DNA from: Alphaproteobacteria bacterium
Lineage (GTDB): Bacteria > Pseudomonadota > Alphaproteobacteria > Caulobacterales > Maricaulaceae
Direction: 5' to 3'
Assembly (NCBI GenBank): GCA_018222865.1
Contig: JAAEZM010000009.1
Span: 4,399 to 68,398 of the forward strand
Length of the DNA: 64,000 bases
This document shows, one piece after another, positions 17,605 to 25,233 of this stretch. Both the position numbers and the translations under genes were made by a program. Position 1 is the first letter of the stretch; the number at the start of each line of letters is the position of its first letter. The notes beneath the pieces are model-generated. The model ran no database searches. It had not been told where the DNA came from and saw only the letters and a list, made by a program, of their open reading frames with translations.

Positions 17605-19053
17605 CTAGAATGGCAGTTCAGTGAAGTCAGGAAGGTTGACGGTGATATGCGATGTCAGCCCCTCCTCATCCCGCATGAAAGCATGGATAACGTCGTGGAC
17701 TTCGCTGGAGCTCATATAGAGATTATGGCCGGCATTCTCGACAATCACCTGATGCGCATTGCTCAATCCGGCGATCGCTTCGGCCTGTCCTTCCACATAG
17801 GTCCGGCCATCCAGCGTGCCCGTGAGGACAAGGACAGGCGTGTCACCGACCGGGTCGGTGCGGAATTCATCACCCAGATCAAAACCCTCCCAGGCACCGC
17901 TGGCCTGGGGCATCGGGAAGTTGAGATACCCCCCAACCAGACCATTTACTTCTTGGGTATCGAATTCAGCCTGGCGCTCAGATGAAATGCCGGAAGCGAG
18001 GTCCATCGCCGTCGGCATAGGCCGCAGCGTGATGGGCTGATTGGCACGCTGGAAACGCGTCATCAAGCCGACCAGCACCCGCGTATCGCCAGCATAAAGC
18101 GTCGCATAGAGCGCCATCAGGGCCGAGGTGTTTTGCGGATCGGAGATCATCATGGAGGCGAATTGCTGTAGATGATGACGCTGAACCAGGAATTCGGCCA
18201 TCGACCCGTCGCGCTGCGGGACCTCGACGCGCAGTGGCTCAGCTTCTATGCGCGCATGCACTTCACGCATCAGCTGTGCGATATCCGGATAGGCCGCGCG
18301 CGCCGCTTCCTGCGTATTCACCGCGTCTTGCAGTCGTGCGAAATAAGCGTCCGTACGTGCTGGCAGTTTCACCGTCTGATCGAGCCCCTCGACACTGGCC
18401 AGAACAATACGGTCGAGTTCGTCTGGAATATCGTTGAGCGCAGCCAGCGCCAGATGTGAGCCATAAGAAATACCCCAGAGGGAGACCTGGTCCGCACCGA
18501 GATGCCCGCGCAGGTCAGAAATGTCCTGAACGCTTTCCCGCGTAGTATACCCTTCAATCTCCACGCCTTCGGCGCGCCAAAACTCACCGCACTCTATGAT
18601 CGCGGCGCGATACTCTGCTGCCACTTCCGCATCGCTTTGAAAGGCAAGGTCGTCACCGCCATGGCTGGAGACACAGCGGGGCAGATTATTGCCGGACAGG
18701 CCGGTGCCGCGCTGATCAAAGGCGATGACATCACCATGCTGGCGCATTTGCATGAAAAGCTCGAAACGCCGCCCACGCGCCGTACCCGTCCCGGAGCCGC
18801 CCGGACCACCGGCAAGATAGACAATAGGATTGCCGGGCGTGTCGGTGGTCGCCGGGAAGCGGACATAACCGATCTCGATCATGCGACTATCGGGGTTGGC
18901 GCGATTTTCCGGCACCAGGAATGAGCCCTGATAGGCTTCAACGGCCTCACCATTATTGGGCTCGAAAGAAATCAGCTCTTCAGCGCTCGCCAGGCCCGTC
19001 AGTGCCAGGGCTGAAACAGCAGCGCCCAGCGCCATCTTCATCAGTTTCGTCAT
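17605..19053 (-). CDS. Secreted alpha/beta-hydrolase (tripeptidyl/prolyl aminopeptidase-like)
   Basis: A 482-residue exported hydrolase. The start at 19053 has AGGAG 8 bases upstream and gives the signal MTKLMKMALGAAVSALALTGLASA. The oxyanion stretch LAGGPGGSGTG, the strand-turn VIAFDQRGTGLSG and the nucleophile elbow GISYGS are those of the S33 proline-iminopeptidase/TAP family; the terminal AGHNLY holds the likely catalytic His and VLTGTLDGRTYVEG the Asp. Likely role: releasing short peptides in the periplasm or outside. It lies divergent from a LytTR membrane regulator 145 bases away. Confidence 0.85.
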   Translation of the reverse strand: MTKLMKMALGAAVSALALTGLASAEELISFEPNNGEAVEAYQGSFLVPENRANPDSRMIEIGYVRFPATTDTPGNPIVYLAGGPGGSGTGTARGRRFELFMQMRQHGDVIAFDQRGTGLSGNNLPRCVSSHGGDDLAFQSDAEVAAEYRAAIIECGEFWRAEGVEIEGYTTRESVQDISDLRGHLGADQVSLWGISYGSHLALAALNDIPDELDRIVLASVEGLDQTVKLPARTDAYFARLQDAVNTQEAARAAYPDIAQLMREVHARIEAEPLRVEVPQRDGSMAEFLVQRHHLQQFASMMISDPQNTSALMALYATLYAGDTRVLVGLMTRFQRANQPITLRPMPTAMDLASGISSERQAEFDTQEVNGLVGGYLNFPMPQASGAWEGFDLGDEFRTDPVGDTPVLVLTGTLDGRTYVEGQAEAIAGLSNAHQVIVENAGHNLYMSSSEVHDVIHAFMRDEEGLTSHITVNLPDFTELPF

Positions 19054-19167
19054 CCCGCAATCTCCTGCGTCTTGCAAATCTCGATTGCCCTTGTGATGGG
19101 GCTGTCGGCGGGCCAGGGCGAGCAGGTTTCTGTGAACGGTCACCTTGAATCGGTAAATGGCAGAGAC

Positions 19168-19180
19168 GCCGGTAACCGGC
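19168..19180. promoter_or_regulatory. Perfect palindrome upstream of LytTR gene
   Basis: GCCGGTAACCGGC is a 6+1+6 inverted repeat in the divergent region between the peptidase and LytTR genes. It ends just before one candidate LytTR start (19187) and 18 bases before the preferred start at 19199. It could be an operator for either gene. LytTR proteins usually bind direct repeats, so the binder is unknown. Confidence 0.3.
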
Positions 19181-19198
19181 AGCGCTATGCTTTGGCAC

Positions 19199-20716
19199 AT
19201 GAATATGCTTCTGCCCCTCCTCCTGCTGGTTATCCAGGCCGCCCCCGCCCCGACCGCCAATCCGCAGTTCCTCCGCGTGGATTTCGAGGATATCCGCGTC
19301 TGTCCAGCACGGGATACGGATGAGCAATGGCCGGATTTTTCATCAGAGCAGTGCGAGACGCAGTCGTTTTACGAGATTGATCCTCAAGGCACGCATTTAT
19401 GGCTGCAGACGCGTATCGAGCTCGATGAACGCCATTTGCGCAGCACAGTCCCTTTGGGGCTTGCGATTCTCGGCAAGGCATCCAGCCGGGTCTGGATCAA
19501 TGGTCACGCTCTTAGCCCCAATGGCAGACCTGCCGATAGCGCAGAAGACGAAGAACCCGGCCTCATGGACACGTCATTGTTTGTGCCCCGCGATATTTTG
19601 CGGGTTGGCGAGAATTCGGTCATCGTGCGTTTGTCCTCTCACAATGGATATCTGCATCTCACGCATCCGATGCACATGCTCGCGATTGGCCCTTATGTGA
19701 GTCCAACCCGACAAACCCTGGTCGCCTATTGGCCGGCGATGATTACCTTCGGGGCCTTCGCCCTGGCCTTCGTCTTTTTTGCGGTTAGCGCCATTCGCGG
19801 CACGGATCGCGAAGGACAGGCATTGCTGGCCGGCGCGGCGCTGTTTGCGGGCTTTCAGCTCTTCGCGGAGACCGCGCGAGGCACGATTGCCTACAGCTAT
19901 CCTCTGCACGATTTGCGACTGATCGCGATCACCGCCGGGATCAATCTGTTCGCACTGTCCTTCCTGGCCTATCTGGTCAAACGCTTTTCCGGCTGGACCG
20001 CCCGGCTTCGATGGTTTGTGAACGCAGGCGCAGCGCTAATCGCCCTGGGCGTTATCTTCACTGCGGTCGGCTATGACACCAAGGCCGGTTATGGCTTCCT
20101 GACGACGTGTTTGATCACTCTCGCCGCCACGCTTTATTGGGGCTTGAAAGGTCAAAGGCTCGCCTTCGCCTTTGCGGGCTTTGCGGCCGTGTTCGCAGGC
20201 AGTTTGCTCATCCTGCAAAGTCAGTTTCTTGATCTGCACTTCTTTTATATCGCCGCCGCACTCCTGGCCTTTCTCTTCTGGCAAAGTGCGCTCGAGCTTA
20301 TCCGCGAACGGCGCAACCGGCAGATCGAGGAACATCGTGCGGCCCAGCTGGAAGTCGCTCTCTCCCAGGCTCGCCAGAAATCCGCCCCGGACCAGATCCA
20401 GCTCGTCTCCTCCGGTCGCGTGGATTATATCGCTACGGACACGATCACTCAGCTCAAGGGCGCCGGGGATTATGTCGAAGTGAATTTCGAGAGCGGGCAG
20501 ACCAAGCTCTATAATGGCGGCCTGACACAGTTGGAAAGCGATCTCCCGCCGACCTTCCTGCGCGTCCATCGCTCCCATATCGTCAACACGGCTTTTGTTT
20601 CAGCGCTCGAGCGCGATGCCTCCGGCATCGGCAAGCTGGTTTTGAGCAATGGGTCAGAAGCGCCTGTTTCTCGTCGCATCATGCCGAAAGTTCGCAGCGC
20701 ATTGGAGGCCAGTTAG
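19199..20716 (+). CDS. Membrane LytTR-family transcriptional regulator with periplasmic sensor
   Basis: About 505 residues. An N-terminal signal (MNMLLPLLLLVIQAAPAPT) is followed by a periplasmic beta-rich domain of about 150 residues with LWLQTRIELDERHL and SRVWINGHAL, like the carbohydrate-binding-like 7TMR-DISM sensor. About seven helices follow, then a coiled stretch (LIRERRNRQIEEHRAAQLEVALSQAR), then a C-terminal LytTR DNA-binding domain with IATDTITQLKGAGDYVEV and FLRVHRSHIVNTAFV. The start could also be 19157 or 19187; no clear ribosome site decides. The divergent secreted peptidase is the obvious candidate target. Confidence 0.85.
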   Translation: MNMLLPLLLLVIQAAPAPTANPQFLRVDFEDIRVCPARDTDEQWPDFSSEQCETQSFYEIDPQGTHLWLQTRIELDERHLRSTVPLGLAILGKASSRVWINGHALSPNGRPADSAEDEEPGLMDTSLFVPRDILRVGENSVIVRLSSHNGYLHLTHPMHMLAIGPYVSPTRQTLVAYWPAMITFGAFALAFVFFAVSAIRGTDREGQALLAGAALFAGFQLFAETARGTIAYSYPLHDLRLIAITAGINLFALSFLAYLVKRFSGWTARLRWFVNAGAALIALGVIFTAVGYDTKAGYGFLTTCLITLAATLYWGLKGQRLAFAFAGFAAVFAGSLLILQSQFLDLHFFYIAAALLAFLFWQSALELIRERRNRQIEEHRAAQLEVALSQARQKSAPDQIQLVSSGRVDYIATDTITQLKGAGDYVEVNFESGQTKLYNGGLTQLESDLPPTFLRVHRSHIVNTAFVSALERDASGIGKLVLSNGSEAPVSRRIMPKVRSALEAS

Positions 20717-20718
20717 AC

Positions 20719-20928
20719 CTACCAATGCGGCGGCTTTTTCGCTTCCGGGGCCGGCGCTGCGTCCTCCAGCATATCGACCCGGCTCATCAGCTTGTTCACA
20801 CGACGCGTCAGACGATCCAATTCCTCGCGCTGCGCCAGAATTACCGCGTTCAGATCCTCAAGGGTCTGATCCTGATGTGCCAGCGTCATTTCAAGCTGCT
20901 CAATCTGCGCGGTTGGGTCTTGGCTCAT
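20719..20928 (-). CDS. slyX: SlyX family protein
   Basis: A 69-residue protein that is almost entirely one heptad-patterned coiled coil (IEQLEMTLAHQDQTLEDLNAVILAQREELDRLTRRVNKL) with the proline-rich end APEAKKPPHW typical of SlyX. The ILAQREELDRLTRRV core is the family signature. Molecular function is unknown. It converges on the LytTR gene with a 2-base gap. Confidence 0.88.
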   Translation of the reverse strand: MSQDPTAQIEQLEMTLAHQDQTLEDLNAVILAQREELDRLTRRVNKLMSRVDMLEDAAPAPEAKKPPHW

Positions 20929-20970
20929 GGCGATCTCCTTCGAGCAGGCTTCTAGGCCAATATAGGTCAG

Positions 20971-21645
20971 CTAGCGCGACAAAATCGCAGCATGCATGTC
21001 ACACCGGATTTCAAAGCCGAGCTTTTCATAGAGGCGGATCGCCCCCGCATTATCCGCCCACGCATGCAGGAAGGGTGTGTTTTGCCGCGCAAGGATATGC
21101 TGCGCCACCAATGCAGACAGCTTCGCCGCCAGACCGCGGCCTTGATAATCGGGATGCGTGCAAACACCCGAGACTTCGGTGAAACCGCCAAAGCGCATCC
21201 GCTCGCCAGCCATGGCGACCAGTCGCCCTTCATCCTTTACACCGATGAAGCGTCCCATTTCATGGGTCCGGCTCAGAAAGGGCCCCGGCTCGGTGAGCGT
21301 TGCCAGCGCCAGCATGTCCGGTGCGTCCTCCGGGGTGAGCTGCACCGTGCCGTTCGGGTCGTATCCGGAAAGGTCCGCGCCGCGATAAACCATCTGCACA
21401 CCCAGCGCCTGTTTAACGGGGATCAGGGTGTCGGGAATAAGAATGCCGGGCGCCTGCAGGATGTAGACCGTTTCTCCAGGCTCAACCAAATCTGCCAACG
21501 CAGACATCGCCTCCGGCGTGTCTTCCTGCGGCGAGGCAAACATGTTCACATCCGGCTGGAAACGTCGGGCGAGCCCACTTCCTACTGAAAAGCGTGCATG
21601 ATAGCCCTGCAAAGTCTGCCAAACTGGCCGGTCGAGCGGAGTCAT
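20971..21645 (-). CDS. GNAT family N-acetyltransferase (FR47-like)
   Basis: A 224-residue protein. The C-terminal half is a GNAT fold: the acetyl-CoA loop is at VCTHPDYQGRGLAAKLSALV (Q/R-x-x-G-x-A form) near residue 155, followed by HAWADNAGAIRLYEKLGFEIR, which is motif B. The N-terminal half (FSVGSGLARRFQPDVNMFASP) resembles FR47-like proteins. The acceptor substrate is unknown. The ATG overlaps the stop of the MarR gene upstream (ATGA), so the acetyltransferase is translated with its likely regulator; MarR-GNAT pairs and fusions are a known theme. Confidence 0.87.
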   Translation of the reverse strand: MTPLDRPVWQTLQGYHARFSVGSGLARRFQPDVNMFASPQEDTPEAMSALADLVEPGETVYILQAPGILIPDTLIPVKQALGVQMVYRGADLSGYDPNGTVQLTPEDAPDMLALATLTEPGPFLSRTHEMGRFIGVKDEGRLVAMAGERMRFGGFTEVSGVCTHPDYQGRGLAAKLSALVAQHILARQNTPFLHAWADNAGAIRLYEKLGFEIRCDMHAAILSR

Positions 21646-22133
21646 GAAAGCGTCTCCTCTTTCAAGGCTTGGTCCAGCGCCCCCGCGCTTAAGCGCAGCT
21701 CCAGCGTCTCCAGCTGAGCAAGAAAATCGCCCTCAAGCCCTGTCGTGATCTGTTCAACGGCCCGGCCAATCACCGGCCAATAGTCGCGCTCAGCCTTCGC
21801 GGCGAGTTCGGCACCTGCATCGCTTAGCGTGATCAAGCGGATCCGCTTGTCTGTTTCGTCCGCCTTCGAGCGCACCCAGCCCGCTTTCTCCATCCCGGCG
21901 ATCAGACGAGACACACCCGGTTGGGCAATCCCCAGCGTCTCTGCGAGCTCACCGGTGGTTCTGGCGCCATGAAAACTCAGGGCCGCGATAACGGGCATTT
22001 GAGCGGATGGCAGGTCACATCCCTGAGCCTCCAGCCATTTCTGCGCGGCGGCTTGCATCATCTGGCCTGCCCGCTTCAAGCGCGTGCCCATGGCCGTATG
22101 ACCCATGAGAGAAAGAATATCTGCATTAATCAT
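21642..22133 (-). CDS. MarR family transcriptional regulator
   Basis: A 163-residue winged-helix regulator. The recognition region TTGELAETLGIAQPGVSRLIAGMEKAGWV lies near residues 58-86, and the wing holds RSKADETDKRIRLITLSDAGAEL, with the DxRxxx(L)T(L)T signature. It is followed by a GNAT gene in a 4-base overlap and preceded by an ABC-F gene. There is no Shine-Dalgarno sequence before the ATG: a -10-like box ends 7 bases upstream, so the mRNA may be leaderless (see the promoter entry). Confidence 0.9.
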   Translation of the reverse strand: MINADILSLMGHTAMGTRLKRAGQMMQAAAQKWLEAQGCDLPSAQMPVIAALSFHGARTTGELAETLGIAQPGVSRLIAGMEKAGWVRSKADETDKRIRLITLSDAGAELAAKAERDYWPVIGRAVEQITTGLEGDFLAQLETLELRLSAGALDQALKEETLS

Positions 22134-22171
22134 AACGCGTTATATATCACGATATGCATACAGCCCGTCAA
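22134..22171 (-). promoter_or_regulatory. Candidate leaderless promoter of the MarR gene with palindromic operator
   Basis: Reading the minus strand: TTGACG (22171-22166) is a -35 match, and TATATA (22146-22141), overlapping GATATA at 22148-22143, is a -10 match; spacing is 19 or 17 bases. The ATG begins 7 bases after TATATA, where transcription would start. The perfect palindrome ATAACGCGTTAT at 22132-22143 covers the expected start site and part of the ATG, and an ATATC-AC-GATAT repeat lies next to it at 22144-22155. This suits autorepression by MarR. The -35 box overlaps the ABC-F stop codon. Confidence 0.55.
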
Positions 22172-23778
22172 GTCCCTTCACTCGCCTCTTGAGGTGCATA
22201 CGCCGCAATATCGATCTGACGCGTTATTCCGACGCGCTCACAAAAGGCTTCGTCATGACTGGTCAGCAGCACCGCGCCATCAAATCCCAAAAGCGCAGCC
22301 TCCAATATCTCTATCGACTCCAGATCGAGATGATTGGTCGGCTCGTCCAGAATGATGAGCTTGGGCGCATCACGCCCCGCGGAAATCACTGCCAGGCCGG
22401 CGCGCAGGCGCTCACCTCCGCTCAACACGCCTGCCTGTTTGTCCGCCGCGCGATTGCGGAAAGCAAAGCGTGCCAGATGAGCCCGCGCCGCATTCTCGCT
22501 GAGATGCGGGTTTTGCCTCTGGATGTTATCAACGAGACTCAGCTCCGCGTTCAGGAGTTCGGCGTGCTGATCCAGCGTGACAACACCTCCAGCTCGCACA
22601 ATCTCGCCCATTGTCGGCTCAACCCGTCCGGCTGCCACGCCAAGCAGTGTCGACTTCCCACTCCCATTTGGCCCAGTCACGCGGATGCGTTCAGCGCCCT
22701 GAATGACAAGCTCGACCCCCGTCAAAATACACCTCTCCCCCCGCCTGACGCTGACGCGGTGTAAACCCAAAACGCGCTGTCCGGCTCCGACACCGGAAGC
22801 GGGAAGATCGATATGAAGCGGAGTGAGGCGTTCGAGCTGGGCCTTGGCGTCATCGAGCCGAGTTTGTGCCTCATCAAGCTGGCGCGCACTGGCGGCCTGG
22901 CCGCGGCTATCCGTACCTTGTGCCTTCTCTCGCATCGCATTCAGGATGAGCTTGCTTTGGGAGCCGTCGCGTCGCGCCGCCCGTCCTTGCTTATCGGTAC
23001 GTGCCTTGCGTTCGCTGCGCTGCTGGGCCTCGCGGCGGGCTTGCGCCATATCCCGGTCCGCGCGTTCCGCCTCTCTGGCGTGTCGGGCACGACGGGCATC
23101 ACGCTCTGTTGCAAAGGCGGACCAGCCACCGGTGAAGACTTCACACCCGCCCGGTGCCAATTCGACAATCCGGTCCATACGCTCCAGCAGCTCACGGTCA
23201 TGGCTGGCAATCAGCAGCCCGCCGGTCCAATTGGAAACCAGATCCAGCATCAAGGCCCGGCCCGCCTGGTCCAGATTATTCGTCGGCTCATCCAGGAGCA
23301 GGACATCGGGCTGTTGAAGCAGCAGTCCCGCCAGGGCAATCCGCGTACGCTGCCCCCCGCTACTCGCCTCCAACGGTCGATCTGGAGAGCTGGAGTTGAG
23401 ACCGACAGCCTTCAGAGCCGCTTCGATCCGGGTCTCAAGCAACCAGTCAGCCGTCTCGATATCGTCTTCGAGCGGCTCACCGCGCTCAATACGCTGCAAC
23501 CGGTCCCAGGCCTCTCCGACACCAAGCCCATCCGCCCAACGCCGGCCAGACACCGTCATTGACTGGTGCAGCAAGCCGCAACGTCCATGCCGCGTCATAC
23601 GGCCACTTGCGGGCGTCACTTCGCCATTGATAGCGCGCAAAAGCGTAGACTTGCCCGAACCATTGCGCCCCACGAGCCCAATGCGCTCGCGGCCAATGCT
23701 CACGGTCAATCCGGAAAAAAGCTTTCCGGCGTCAGGCGTGGTCAGTGAGAGGGAATCGAGAGTAATGAGAACGGACAT
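22168..23778 (-). CDS. ABC-F family ATPase (duplicated ATP-binding cassette)
   Basis: A 536-residue soluble protein with two ABC domains and no membrane segments. Domain 1: GRNGSGKSTLL (Walker A, near residue 37), SSGGQRTRIALAGLLLQQPDVLLLDEPTNNLD (signature plus Walker B). A charged linker (EREAD- and R-rich, residues about 230-310) follows, as in ABC-F proteins that bind the ribosome. Domain 2: GPNGSGKSTLL, LSGGERLRAGLAV and LIILDEPTNHLD. ABC-F proteins act on translation; some give antibiotic resistance by ribosome protection. The start at 23778 has only a weak ribosome site and is overlapped by a leader frame (see 23732-23836), so expression may be attenuated. Confidence 0.9.
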   Translation of the reverse strand: MSVLITLDSLSLTTPDAGKLFSGLTVSIGRERIGLVGRNGSGKSTLLRAINGEVTPASGRMTRHGRCGLLHQSMTVSGRRWADGLGVGEAWDRLQRIERGEPLEDDIETADWLLETRIEAALKAVGLNSSSPDRPLEASSGGQRTRIALAGLLLQQPDVLLLDEPTNNLDQAGRALMLDLVSNWTGGLLIASHDRELLERMDRIVELAPGGCEVFTGGWSAFATERDARRARHAREAERADRDMAQARREAQQRSERKARTDKQGRAARRDGSQSKLILNAMREKAQGTDSRGQAASARQLDEAQTRLDDAKAQLERLTPLHIDLPASGVGAGQRVLGLHRVSVRRGERCILTGVELVIQGAERIRVTGPNGSGKSTLLGVAAGRVEPTMGEIVRAGGVVTLDQHAELLNAELSLVDNIQRQNPHLSENAARAHLARFAFRNRAADKQAGVLSGGERLRAGLAVISAGRDAPKLIILDEPTNHLDLESIEILEAALLGFDGAVLLTSHDEAFCERVGITRQIDIAAYAPQEASEGT

Positions 23779-23836
23779 GAAGGCACTCGGCAGCTGCAAT
23801 TATCGGTAGGGTTTCGATAGGCAGGTGCTGCTTCAT
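23732..23836 (-). CDS. Candidate 34-residue leader peptide of the ABC-F gene
   Basis: On the minus strand AAGGAG stands 8 bases before an ATG at 23836, a much better ribosome site than that of the ABC-F gene itself. The frame runs 34 codons (begins MKQHLPIETLPII, ends FPLTDHA) to a TGA at 23732, 47 bases inside the ABC-F coding region in another frame. Inducible ABC-F and erm resistance genes are known to use such leaders, on which a drug-stalled ribosome exposes the downstream start. The peptide is not one I recognise. The overlap alone could be chance, but the ribosome site and RNA pairing support it. Confidence 0.55.
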   Translation of the reverse strand: MKQHLPIETLPIIAAAECLHVRSHYSRFPLTDHA

Positions 23837-23837
23837 G
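23776..23837 (-). promoter_or_regulatory. Inverted repeat pairing the leader start with the ABC-F start
   Basis: CATGAAG at the leader start (23837-23831) is the exact complement of CTTCATG at the ABC-F start (23782-23776). The pairing extends through GCAC (23828-23825) and GTGC (23786-23783) with a 2-base bulge, giving 11 base pairs. The 38-base loop holds a small internal stem TATCG/CGATA. Folded, this would hide both start codons while leaving the leader's AAGGAG free, a typical layout for translational attenuation. Confidence 0.5.
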
Positions 23838-23925
23838 TGCGTGGCTCCTTCTCTCTTCAGGGTTCGCGCTTATCTGGTTTAGGATGGTGAAAGTCAATCC
23901 CGAACGGGCAAAATAAGGACACGGT

Positions 23926-24405
23926 ATGAGCGATATCTACGCCTTCAAGGCACAAACTCTGGACGGTGAAGACCAGTCATTGGAAGACTATAAGGGCCAG
24001 GTCATGCTGATCGTCAATACGGCCAGCAAATGTGGTTTTACACCGCAATATGAAGGCCTTGAAACGCTCTACGGCGCGCTGAAGGAGCAAGGCCTCGCGG
24101 TTCTGGGTTTTCCCTGCAACCAGTTTGGCAAGCAAGAGCCGGGCGACGCCGAGGAAATCGCCAATTTCTGCAAGCTCACCTATGATGTCTCTTTTCCCAT
24201 GTTCGCGAAAATCGACGTCAACGGCCCCAAGGCCGATCCGCTTTACGAATATCTGAAAGACGAGGCCCGCGGCCTGATGGGGTCGAAAGCGATCAAGTGG
24301 AATTTCACCAAATTCCTCGTTGATCGAGACGGCAATGTGGTCAAGCGCTTCGGCCCCCAGGATAAGCCAGAAGCCATTCGCTCGGAGATCGAGGCGCTGC
24401 TTTAG
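23926..24405 (+). CDS. Glutathione peroxidase (thiol peroxidase type)
   Basis: A 159-residue GPx-family protein. The peroxidatic Cys is in [16 protein letters not shown] at about residue 36, with the second motif [15 protein letters not shown] near residue 62 and the tryptophan motif [19 protein letters not shown] near residue 126. Gln and Trp of the catalytic triad are present. Bacterial members of this type usually take electrons from thioredoxin rather than glutathione. ATG follows GGACACGGT. The gene lies alone between the ABC-F locus and a small hypothetical gene. Confidence 0.93.
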   Translation: MSDIYAFKAQTLDGEDQSLEDYKGQVMLIVNTASKCGFTPQYEGLETLYGALKEQGLAVLGFPCNQFGKQEPGDAEEIANFCKLTYDVSFPMFAKIDVNGPKADPLYEYLKDEARGLMGSKAIKWNFTKFLVDRDGNVVKRFGPQDKPEAIRSEIEALL

Positions 24406-24431
24406 CGGTAGGGACGAATACTCGCCTGCCG

Positions 24432-24662
24432 CTAATACTTGCGAAACTTGGGCGTCACCGGGGGCTTGCGCTTGGGCGTGGCAGGAGCGGGGTTTTTCGC
24501 TTCCATTTCAAGACGCGCTTCGCGAAGCTTCCGCGTCAGCGCCGCGCGTTCGTCCGCCTCTTCCTGAATAATTGCCCGTGAAGTGCTGTCGGTTATCTCA
24601 GCGCGGGTTTGCGGGGTTTTGGGTTTAGTGCCGAAGACACTGTGCTCATTCATCTTTTCCAT
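24432..24662 (-). CDS. Small charged hypothetical protein
   Basis: A 76-residue, highly charged protein: SRAIIQEEADERAALTRKLREARLEMEAK is predicted helix or coiled coil, followed by a Lys/Pro-rich end (PKRKPPVTPKFRKY). The start at 24662 has AAGGAG 9 bases upstream. No family recognised; similar short basic-tailed proteins are common in alphaproteobacteria. It begins just after the csp terminator, so it has its own promoter. Confidence 0.6.
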   Translation of the reverse strand: MEKMNEHSVFGTKPKTPQTRAEITDSTSRAIIQEEADERAALTRKLREARLEMEAKNPAPATPKRKPPVTPKFRKY

Positions 24663-24693
24663 CAACTGGAACTCCTTGTGGTCAACAAAAAAA

Positions 24694-24715
24694 GCCGGGC
24701 TGATGCCCGGCTTTT
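24694..24715 (-). terminator. Rho-independent terminator of the cold-shock gene
   Basis: GCCGGGC (24694-24700), loop TGAT, and GCCCGGC (24705-24711) form a perfect 7-bp GC stem. On the minus strand it is followed by a run of seven T residues (opposite the A run at 24687-24693), and the plus strand has TTTT, so it could act both ways. It lies 57 bases beyond the csp stop codon. Confidence 0.85.
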
Positions 24716-24767
24716 CATAGTCATTGCGCACGGCCGGCATCCGGTCATGCGTCTCATGTCCGGCAAT

Positions 24768-24977
24768 TTAGGCCAGCTGAACATTGTCAGCAGCATTCTT
24801 GCCCGAGCGTCGGTCCTGAACCACATCGAAGGTTACCTTCTGACCATCGTCGAGCGAACGCAGCCCGGAGCGCTCGAGCGCGGTGATGTGAACAAAAACG
24901 TCAGTCGCTCCATCATCAGGCGAAATGAATCCGAAGCCTTTGGTCGTATTGAAGAATTTTACGGTACCAGTCGTCAT
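24768..24977 (-). CDS. Cold-shock domain protein
   Basis: A 69-residue single cold-shock domain with both RNA-binding motifs: KGFGFI (RNP1, near residue 13) and VFVHI (RNP2, near residue 27). It is an RNA chaperone of the CspA family; which paralogue cannot be said. AAAGGATATTGTC precedes the ATG. The 256 bases upstream contain no gene and a hairpin at 25074, consistent with the long structured leader typical of csp mRNAs. A strong terminator follows. Confidence 0.95.
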   Translation of the reverse strand: MTTGTVKFFNTTKGFGFISPDDGATDVFVHITALERSGLRSLDDGQKVTFDVVQDRRSGKNAADNVQLA

Positions 24978-25233
24978 GACAATATCCTTTCAAAGTGTCA
25001 CGAAAAGTCGTCCTCACCCGGCCGAATGCCGAGGAGTCCTGTGTGTCGATTTTTGAAGGGAATAGAGTCAGGGGCGCGAATATTTTCGCGCGTAGTGAAT
25101 TCAGCAATCAAGATCGATAAATATTTTGTATATCGAAATTCCGCCCAAATCAAGGCAAACCAACAATCCTTGGCAAACAGAGCGATGGTGGGCATGGGTC
25201 GCTTGTGGAGGGTATCGAGATTGAGGCGCTGCG
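24978..25233 (-). promoter_or_regulatory. Gene-free AT-rich leader/promoter region of the cold-shock gene
   Basis: This 256-base stretch is more AT-rich than its surroundings. It contains a perfect hairpin (GCGCGAA, loop TATT, TTCGCGC) at 25074-25091, about 97 bases upstream of the csp ATG. In E. coli, cspA mRNA has a long leader that refolds in the cold. An open frame inside the region (about 65 codons, minus strand) has no ribosome site and looks non-coding. The exact promoter is not clear. Confidence 0.45.

Noticed and set aside
24998-25195. 65-codon minus-strand frame upstream of the cold-shock gene
   Set aside because: No ribosome site; composition does not look like protein; the region is better explained as a leader/promoter.
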